From positions 1,369,648-1,433,647 of the forward strand of contig NW_006763144.1 in the NCBI RefSeq assembly GCF_000264905.1: 64,000 nt of DNA, read 5' to 3'. The position numbers and the translations under genes were made by a program. The notes under the pieces are model-generated. The model worked only from the letters and a program-made list of their open reading frames with translations, was not told the DNA's origin and did not search any database. The stretch is from Stereum hirsutum FP-91666 SS1. Lineage: Eukaryota > Basidiomycota > Agaricomycetes > Russulales > Stereaceae. Shown in pieces: positions 57,050 to 64,000 of this stretch (its first letter is position 1; the number at the start of each line of letters is the position of its first letter).

Positions 57050-58280
57050 GATGATGAAGACGAAGTCGCGTGTGTCGAGATGGCGACACGATCGAGTCGC
57101 GTTCCAGCAACGCCACGCGTCCCGGAACTTCCCCACACTTCCCCGCACTGCCGTAAATCAAATAACCCACCAAGTTCAACTTCCACGACCGAGAAACCAC
57201 TATTTAGAGCCCGCTAAAGTGGAATCCAAATCTTGGTCAAAATGTCATATATGGATGTCAATTTAGCGCTCTCTAGAGCGAAACTTTAGCGAGCTCTATA
57301 GTGAATTCCATTGATTATTCTCTGAATTGCCTTTAGAGGATGCTAAAGAGGTTCGGGGTTGCCACATAAGGCAAGCCCGAGGTGCTCAACAGCCTTTTGC
57401 GTCCTCCAAAGTCAATCTTTAGCGTTTGTACGGCATTTCTACAGAAAATGCATAGACCCGCCTTTAGATGACCCTAAAGTTTCTCTTTAGTACTTCCCAA
57501 AGGGGAGACCACATATAATATATATAAATTTCTTTAGACACACCTTTAGAGCACGCTAAATAGTGGTTCCCCGGCCGTGTTCAAGTCCGCGGTGCGCCGG
57601 GTACGGAAGCATCACTCCGGGTACTACTGAATATCCAAATGCAGACCTCATAATGCTACTCCGGAGTCCAGACTGAAAGAATGAAGGTACTACTTACTTT
57701 GACTCGGAGCCGCTTGTAGAACATGTCCGAGCCACACCATAGGACCTATCACAGACGCCTCAAAACTCCAGTCAGATCTTGTCGTAATATCGGGCGGCGA
57801 ACTTGAAGCGTACACAAGGCTGCTGCCAGGACAGGCAGGGATAGGCCTGGCACTCGCACCTACATACTCGCAGACGACCGGCACAACGGCGATACATTCC
57901 TGTGCGAAGAATACAAGAAGCCCGACAACACCTTTGAAACCGTGGAGAATGCAGTCAAGATGAAGACCGAGTGGGAGGCGGGTGATAGCATTCGCCTGAG
58001 ACTCCCCCAGGTACATTATTACTCAAACATTACTCGTCATAACCACTTGTGGTATACGCTACGTGAGCGCAAGCTGCGTACTAAGTATCAGAACATTAGA
58101 GCAAAGTGTAGCTTGGCGTGACTTAGCCATTCAAAGTTCTCGTCAAGAAAATCTAGTAGTACATCATCTGACATCATAGTATCGTTACATCACAAGAAAC
58201 TGTGAAAAAGAGGTGTCGAGATGGCACCATCATCTCAAAGTACCCGCACAAATGGCCAAAGATTAAATCGCATAATATGT
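57050..58280. other. Intergenic with MITE
   Basis: Between the MYND gene start and the end of the FucP-like gene, both minus strand. Besides the MITE (57184-57579) there is a 108-codon minus-strand open frame at 57690-58016 (MYLGESQANAITRLPLG..., ending APSQSK). It has no domain I recognise and no promoter or intron support, so I do not call it a gene. Confidence 0.5.
57184..57579. mobile_element. MITE, ~396 bp, CAC...GTG ends
   Basis: Ends pair as inverted repeats: CACGACCGAGAAACCACTAT plus TTAG at the left against the reverse complement of the right, CACGGCCGGGGAACCACTAT plus TTAG, with further pairing in the next GCTAAAG/CTCTAAAG. Inside, TTTAGAG, TTTAGCG and GCTAAAG words recur at least ten times in both orientations. 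TTC directly precedes the left end and follows the right end (possible 3-bp target duplication). No coding capacity. CAC ends, a 3-bp duplication and dense subterminal repeats recall CACTA elements, by inference only. Confidence 0.75.
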
Positions 58281-60852
58281 CTAGGCCCTCTCGTTGAACT
58301 CTTCGATCGCTTTCTCACTCCCATTGAGTGACTTCTTGTCGACCGGAGATCCTTGCCATTGCGCTTCAAGATTCGGTGGCAACGCTCCATCGACCATAAG
58401 TGCAGAGGGCGGGAAGGCAGAAGCGACAGCAATGCGTGTCTGGGCGGTTTCGTCGATACTGTACCAGTGGAAGCCTTGCTTGATAGACTGGTCGACAACA
58501 AGGCCTCTGTATCGTGTACAACCGCCAAGGTCAGAAACATCAAGGGTAGAGGTCAAATCGTGACGTACATGGCGTAAATGGACATGGCAGTGTATCCAGT
58601 GAAAGGAACAAGGTATGAGCGTCTGGTGCTCGCAGTCTCCGCGAGAGCCGCCTGAGCTGGAGGGTACCATGCTCCACCTCCTACACCCATAACAATCAAG
58701 CCGGACCCGCGCTTTGTATGCACACCAAGGTTCTTCGTTGCGAGCGTGAAAATGCACTGCAAGTATTGGACGGTTGGACAAGGCCGTTGCGTGCGACAAA
58801 TATCAAAATGAAGGGACGTACTGGGTAGCAGATGCTCTCGAAGAAGAACAGCACGTAGAGACAGCCTACTCCTGCCCATCCGGACGAAAGTGCGACAGCG
58901 AGAGAGAACACCATACACGCAACTCCATATACTGACAGCATGAGGGCCGGGTCGACCCATTTGAGAATAATGACACCGACGAATCTGTCCCATACGAATC
59001 GAAATGGGATCACTCAGTGTGAGCGATATACTGTGGCTGATGTGAGATAGGTTGAAAGTCCGAGACGTACCGTCCGACGGTGAAGGTTAACTGGCAAAAC
59101 GAAAACATGAGACTGGCCGTGGATTGGCTGAGGCCAAGGCCCTGTTCCGTGAGGAAATTCACGACCATGGAGGCCACTGCCACCTGAGCTCCGCTGGGAT
59201 TGGCGGGCAGAACAATTATAAGTTGTCAGCAGATATAGAAGACAGCGACGTACACGTAGGCCATCTGTGCGACAAATCCAAAGACGCATCGGTACTGTCT
59301 CCAGAAGGAGCTGGCGACTGCGTTCGGATCAATACCAGCCTCTGCTACCTCTTTCTCCAGTGCCTCTTCCGTGATCTCGGGAAGAGGGCAGAAGCTAAGA
59401 TAGATGAGCACCGAGATAAGTGCTGATATGATTTGAAGTACACTTACTAGAAAAGTATGTTCAAACAGAGTCCCAGTGCAGCGACCCCAAGATATACCCT
59501 GCGAATAAAATTCAAGCTGTCAATCGCTTGTTGAAAGTACACAGTAAGCCCAAGCATGACATGCCATTGGACAGAATCGAGAGAATTCGCGTTTTCCCCC
59601 TTGAAAAATCTGTCCCCATGATAAAAGACGAATGAGTCAGAAGGCAGGTCACAAAAATGCGCAGAATTAAGAGGAATAAACACGCACTCCCGGCTGGCAA
59701 TCATAGGTCCTTTTGGGTAAACCCGGTTATATTCGCTGCTACCTCGCATGGATCAATCATAAGTACGGACCTGCGAAAGATGCGAGTCCCTGGAACCCTT
59801 GACTGAAGTTGAGTCGTGCAGCCGCGTACTGGGGGGTGCCGAGCACAGTGATGTACGAACTGGCTGGGAGGTGAGCTTCGGCGTGATCGGTCTGATGGTG
59901 AATATGTCCTTACTTGGCTGCTACTTCAAGGGTAGAAAGACCGCAACCTGCGGGAGAACGAAGGAGTGGGAAGCAGTGAGTCAAAAGCTCCAGATAGCCA
60001 GGGTGTAACGAAGACGCACCGATCACAAACGTGCAGGCCACGAACCCCCCGTACGCTTCAAACTTGGCACAGGGCCAAAAAAAGATGGCACCTTCGATAT
60101 GGCGCGATGAGCTCCACAGTCTCCACGTTCTCAAGGATAAAAGACAGACCGAGGGAATACAACGTCAAGCCTACATGTATCCCTTTCTGAATGGATATCA
60201 TCAATCTCGGCAACTCCAGAAAAGACAAGAGCGGCCATTACTGACTTTGTACCCAATCCGTCTCATCTAAAGCCTTATCAGTGTTAAATCAGTTCACATG
60301 CCGACAGAATTACTCACGAACACACCCTGTTAGGGTCGTTGGTGGTTGTCGAGGTCGAGAGTAGTCAGGCAAAGAGGTTCAGGTAGAAGTCATGTGCGCC
60401 ACATACCGCGACTGGTGCCCAAAAGAAATAAGCTCCCTGTATAGATATGCATGAGTGTTTCGCCGTAAAGTAAGACGAGAAGAACACATACAAAATACGC
60501 AAATTGCAATAGGGTGCTTTGCACCTTCGTGATACCGAAAACCGTTTGGAAGTGCGAATTGAGTACATCGAGGAGCTATCAAGCGATATGAGTGATGAGA
60601 GCCAAGAAGGGCCAGGCTATTCTTACGCCGTAAGCAAAACCCCCTGAGAACTGTGGTGAGAACAAGCAAGCGACTGGAATTCCGGAGACAGGTAGAGACG
60701 TACAAGTGAAGAATAACGAAGTGACCAGGGAAAACGCAAAGAGCCAGTTTCGGGTTGAGAGTTCCTTGCCTGCGGTCAAGGTCAGCCGTCGCGATATTGG
60801 ACCAGTAAACTTGAGAAACCTTACCAGTCGTTCCAGAAGTTACGGGCGCCAT
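58281..60852 (-). CDS. FucP-like MFS sugar permease (FHS family)
   Basis: Twelve-span major facilitator, probable proton-coupled uptake of L-fucose or a related sugar (family knowledge; substrate inferred). Sixteen or more exons join as MAPVTSGTTGKELSTRNW, LFAFSLVTSLFFTWGFAYG, LLDVLNSHFQTVFGITKVQS, TLLQFAYFGAYFFWAPVA, GVFMRRIGYK, GLTLYSLGAIFFWPCAKFEA, GFVACTFVIGCGLSTLEVAA, NFSQGFQGLASFAGPLIAS, FGFVAQMAYVGAQVAVASMV, NFLTEQGLGLSQSTASLMFS and VGRFVGVIILKWVDPALMLS. FTWGFAYGLLDVLN, GxFQG and the ESICYP/GAWYPPAQA segments are typical of FucP/glucose-galactose porters. Total about 515 residues. Very short exons (GVF is 9 bp) make automated models error-prone here. ATG 60852 is the only start that joins. 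The ending SEKAIEEFNERA is cytoplasmic. Confidence 0.88.
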
Positions 60853-61817
60853 GATCGCACTGGAGGACGAAGGAACTCGGGAGGGGTTTGATGACGTCCT
60901 CCAGGCCTTTATAAAACTCAGTCTAAATATTCTAGTAGTCTGATTCGCGACCAAGGTTATCTACGGAAGTATCAACCATCTCCATTCACAGGTCAAGTGA
61001 GAATCTCGCAGCGCTGGAAAACGGCAGGTGGTCAAGTCCCATGAGTAACGGGCCGGCCCAATTATGGACTTTTGGCTACCCCGCAAACGGAGGGTCGTGT
61101 CAGTGTGGGGTAATTTTGTGGGGAACGCAAGCGTACCTGGAAGAACCGCACGATCCGGTGGCCTTGTGACCTCTATGCGACATCGCACCAATTTCCTTTT
61201 AGAAGACCAATCGGACGTAGGGGACAAAGACAACCAGCAGGAACGCGGGTTTGTTCGTTCTGGGTTGCATACTACATCGTCTCATCTTTGCTCCTGAGTG
61301 TAGGGGGGGCACAGGCGAGAACGAGTACATCAAAGTTCCTGAAGAAACACCTTTACACCCCTTTCCACGAATTAACGCGATCCATTGATATGCTGATCGG
61401 TCAAACAGGAGTTCTGGTGCAACTGATGCCGGAGCGCCTACCCACTGACGTGACAGCACGACTTTGCTCGCACATCAGTTTCTGTCGGAAGTAGAGAAGC
61501 CGAATCGATGGAGGAACACACTCGAGGTCAACGCCCGGCGCTTCCTGATATTCTTCTAACGAGAGCTTCTCTTTGGCCAGTCACTTACATACAAGAGAAA
61601 GTCGCATAGAGGTCAACAATGAGGAGTCCGAGCGACTGAATGGTGGTTTACTCCAAGTTGACTCGGACGGTGGCGTGAAAACTGTGGGAAAATATACCTT
61701 TGCTTACATAATTGTGTGTTCAACAATCGCACCGCGCAAACTTGCCCCGCGAACCCTTGCCAGTGGTCACCTTTACGGTACTCACGACAACTGTTGCAAC
61801 AACGACGTTCGTTACAT
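60853..61817. other. Divergent promoter region, nothing recognised
   Basis: About 1 kb between the FucP-like start (minus) and the small MYND protein (plus). No exon chain; no clear repeats. Confidence 0.5.
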
Positions 61818-62503
61818 ATGGCCAGCTGTGATAACCCGTCTTGCGCAGTGCTGGGGGACAAGAAATGTTCTGCTTGTCACACTGCCATTTAGTCCGTCGC
61901 TCCTTGTCACTTTGCTCGTCTGGCTGACTTCTGAACCTCGGAAATTAAGCTGTAGCCCGGAATGCGCGAAGGCCAATTGGAAGGCCCATAAACCCATTTG
62001 CAAAGACATTCAACTAGATCAGCGCGTTCGAAAACAACTCGAGGCCATGCCGTTACTCGGCAAGATGCAAACACCGCAGGAAATGAAGGAGGAAAAGTTG
62101 AAGTATGAAAAGGTGAACAACATCAAGCCAGCGATGCGAACAGATGGCAAGCCAGATCTCTGCTCGGGCTGCAATGGCAGGCTGGCCAGGACGATAGAGC
62201 AAGAAAACATGGACATGTATGCGATGAGTTTTGACAGAGGCTGCCCTGATTGCGGTCAGTCTATGTCTTTTATTGTAACTTGCAAAGTCCAGTAGCTACT
62301 CCATATCCTGATCGTACGCTATCTATATCTATCCAGACTATCAAGCTTGCGAGTCATGTTCTTGCCATGACAGTAAAGGTCTGGCGCCGTGTACATACTG
62401 CGGGTCGTATAGAATGACGTCTAACGCGGATTCGGGTTCTCATTACGATCAGGAAACTGTTTTTGCATCAATAGTAACTTTGGGACTCCATATTGTCAAC
62501 TAA
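61818..62503 (+). CDS. Small MYND zinc-finger protein with second cysteine cluster
   Basis: Three exons: 61818-61892, about 61953-62253 and about 62337-62503. The first ends with GCC ATT TA, and splicing across GTCCGT...TTAAG gives MASCDNPSCAVLGDKKCSAC, HTAIYCSPECAKANWKAHKP and ICKDIQLDQRV, a complete MYND finger at the very N-terminus. A Lys/Glu-rich helix follows (PQEMKEEKLKYEKV). The C-terminal half has another likely zinc-binding region: CSGCNGRLART, RGCPDCDYQACESCSCHDS and KGLAPCTYCGS. The protein has about 180 residues and ends ASIVTLGLHIVN. The finger appears only after removing the first intron; unspliced, the frame stops at 61893-61895. Small agaric MYND proteins with such a C-terminal cluster have no known role. 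Confidence 0.78.
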
Positions 62504-62540
62504 GTGCGTACCCCTCTAGAAAATCACATTGTATGGAATA

Positions 62541-62948
62541 GGGCATATATGTAGCGGTTTACATCGCCAAACCACGATGTGAACTAAACTCATGTTGAGT
62601 TCAATATTTCGGAACTTTGTCCCGTTGGAGCATCAGAGTTCAATTCACATTCATCGTGGACTTTATACGGGGGTGGCCTCACCTCCACATCTGCCCGTCC
62701 GCCCTCGTCGTTCAAAATGGCACACACACATCGGTAGTAGGCCGATGTACTAGCATCAAGAAGAGAGACGACGTCGCAGGTCGTCGCTGGGGAGGAACAG
62801 CGATGCGAGTGGAAGGAGATCCTTCTCGAGAATGCAGACTCAGTGTGAACTGGATATCATATCTCGCACCACATCCACCATGTGAAGTTCACATTTTTCG
62901 CATTTGACATGACGAACGAAACTGATGTAAACCGCTACATATATGCCC
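62541..62948. mobile_element. MITE with perfect 25-bp inverted ends, copy left of gap
   Basis: GGGCATATATGTAGCGGTTT plus ACATC at 62541-62565 is repeated exactly as reverse complement at 62924-62948. TA flanks both sides (62539-62540 and 62949-62950). Interior 358 bp has no recognised coding sequence. TA duplication fits a Tc1/mariner-type MITE, although its ends differ from the Tc1 element at 47.85 kb. Confidence 0.8.
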
Positions 62949-63023
62949 TAATCCGCAATTCCATATCACACTTCCTGGTTCACGCGCTCTTGTCTTTGAT
63001 TTGGCACATCGTCCTCGTCGCTA
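62547..63023. repeat. 477-bp direct repeat, left copy, ends at gap
   Basis: Matches 63382-63859 base for base by eye at an offset of 835, except CCTCGTCG here versus CCTCCGTCG in the right copy, five bases or so from the gap. The copy ends exactly at the first N. Confidence 0.9.
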
Positions 63024-63381
63024 NNNNNNNNNNNNNNNNNNNNNNNNNNNNNNNNNNNNNNNNNNNNNNNNNNNNNNNNNNNNNNNNNNNNNNNNNNNNN
63101 NNNNNNNNNNNNNNNNNNNNNNNNNNNNNNNNNNNNNNNNNNNNNNNNNNNNNNNNNNNNNNNNNNNNNNNNNNNNNNNNNNNNNNNNNNNNNNNNNNNN
63201 NNNNNNNNNNNNNNNNNNNNNNNNNNNNNNNNNNNNNNNNNNNNNNNNNNNNNNNNNNNNNNNNNNNNNNNNNNNNNNNNNNNNNNNNNNNNNNNNNNNN
63301 NNNNNNNNNNNNNNNNNNNNNNNNNNNNNNNNNNNNNNNNNNNNNNNNNNNNNNNNNNNNNNNNNNNNNNNNNNNNNNNNN
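63024..63381. other. Assembly gap, 358 N
   Basis: Run of N between two near-identical ~478-bp sequences; see findings. Confidence 0.98.
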
Positions 63382-63859
63382 ATATGTAGCGGTTTACATC
63401 GCCAAACCACGATGTGAACTAAACTCATGTTGAGTTCAATATTTCGGAACTTTGTCCCGTTGGAGCATCAGAGTTCAATTCACATTCATCGTGGACTTTA
63501 TACGGGGGTGGCCTCACCTCCACATCTGCCCGTCCGCCCTCGTCGTTCAAAATGGCACACACACATCGGTAGTAGGCCGATGTACTAGCATCAAGAAGAG
63601 AGACGACGTCGCAGGTCGTCGCTGGGGAGGAACAGCGATGCGAGTGGAAGGAGATCCTTCTCGAGAATGCAGACTCAGTGTGAACTGGATATCATATCTC
63701 GCACCACATCCACCATGTGAAGTTCACATTTTTCGCATTTGACATGACGAACGAAACTGATGTAAACCGCTACATATATGCCCTAATCCGCAATTCCATA
63801 TCACACTTCCTGGTTCACGCGCTCTTGTCTTTGATTTGGCACATCGTCCTCCGTCGCTA
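63382..63859. repeat. 478-bp direct repeat, right copy, starts at gap
   Basis: Starts at the first base after the N run, inside the left inverted end of the MITE, and includes its right inverted end (63759-63783) plus 76 bp beyond. Confidence 0.9.
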
Positions 63860-64000
63860 TATACTAAAAGCTCTTTCATCGGAAGAACCTCAATGGTACC
63901 ATGGAGGAAAAACCAGGGTCTACGCTGGCGATAGGCATCCTGACTACATGACACCAGAGTCAGAAGGGGAGGACATGTTCGAAAGGACCGAACGTAAATG
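63744..64000 (+). CDS. Partial open frame running off the window
   Basis: From ATG 63744 inside the MITE the frame is open to the window end: MTNETDVNRYIYALIRNSIS, then a hydrophobic stretch FLVHALLSLIWHIVLRRYIL, then an acidic, coding-like part EEPQWYHGGKTRVYAGDRHP and TPESEGEDMFERTERK. The extra C at the CCTCC position of the right repeat copy is what keeps this frame open; the left copy lacks it. The part after about 63790 lies outside the MITE and may belong to a host gene, with the true exon start within it. No family recognised. A shadow frame on the minus strand is less coding-like. Confidence 0.35.
   Translation, partial: MTNETDVNRYIYALIRNSISHFLVHALLSLIWHIVLRRYILKALSSEEPQWYHGGKTRVYAGDRHPDYMTPESEGEDMFERTERK

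Noticed and set aside
57690..58016. 108-codon open frame on the minus strand between MITE and FucP-like gene
   Set aside because: No recognised domain, no joinable exons or promoter; composition looks like chance open frame in the 3' flank of the permease.
1..64000. CRISPR arrays, operons or ribosome-binding sites
   Set aside because: Intron-rich eukaryotic sequence; no repeat-spacer pattern found, and the 30-bp array at 33.5 kb has no spacers.

Overview
The window looks like nuclear DNA of a filamentous basidiomycete, most likely an Agaricomycete. Genes are dense and on both strands. Nearly all are split by many 50-70 bp GT-AG introns. The gene content fits: a NACHT-TPR STAND receptor, a DUF1996 secreted protein, a cysteine-free small secreted protein, a GPI-anchored GH13 amylase, a fungal-type class 3 lipase, a PalI protein and an FHA-domain checkpoint kinase. 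Gene models below were assembled by eye by joining exons in frame; inner exon borders are less certain than family assignments.

Layout. 1-2.4 kb: 3' part of an HMT1/ABCB6-type half ABC transporter. 2.6-7.9 kb: long disordered protein with a C-terminal membrane anchor. 9.4-12 kb: small secreted protein and a PalI/SUR7-like protein. 12.9-16.7 kb: a short-chain dehydrogenase and bifunctional thiamine enzyme THI6. 17.5-19.5 kb: GPI-anchored alpha-amylase. 21.4-28.8 kb: hemerythrin-like protein, DUF1996 protein, F-box protein and a PhyH dioxygenase; the last two share a divergent promoter with four GATA sites. 29.1-33.2 kb: NACHT-TPR receptor. 33.2-35.8 kb: gene-poor stretch with a telomere-like 30-bp tandem array, a C2-like relic and a foldback repeat. 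35.8-39.7 kb: divergent 6-phosphogluconate dehydrogenase and a secreted lipase. 40.3-45 kb: an FHA/Chk2-Rad53-type kinase followed by a probable securin (Cut2/Pds1), both forward. 45.3-47.5 kb: one-pass membrane protein and an NmrA-like reductase. 47.85-49.48 kb: nearly complete Tc1/mariner element. 49.7-54.5 kb: large beta-propeller/amidohydrolase protein. 54.7-57 kb: MYND protein. 57.2-57.6 kb: MITE. 58.3-60.9 kb: FucP-like MFS permease. 61.8-62.5 kb: small MYND protein with a second cysteine cluster. 62.5-64 kb: a second MITE whose copy lies on both sides of an N gap, probably an assembly artefact, then a partial gene.

Most genes are unrelated housekeeping or accessory functions. The points most worth following are the securin candidate next to the checkpoint kinase, the Tc1 element with one in-frame stop, the two MITEs, the spurious-looking gap and the NACHT-TPR locus with its C2 relic. 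No CRISPR array, rRNA, tRNA or clear riboswitch was seen.
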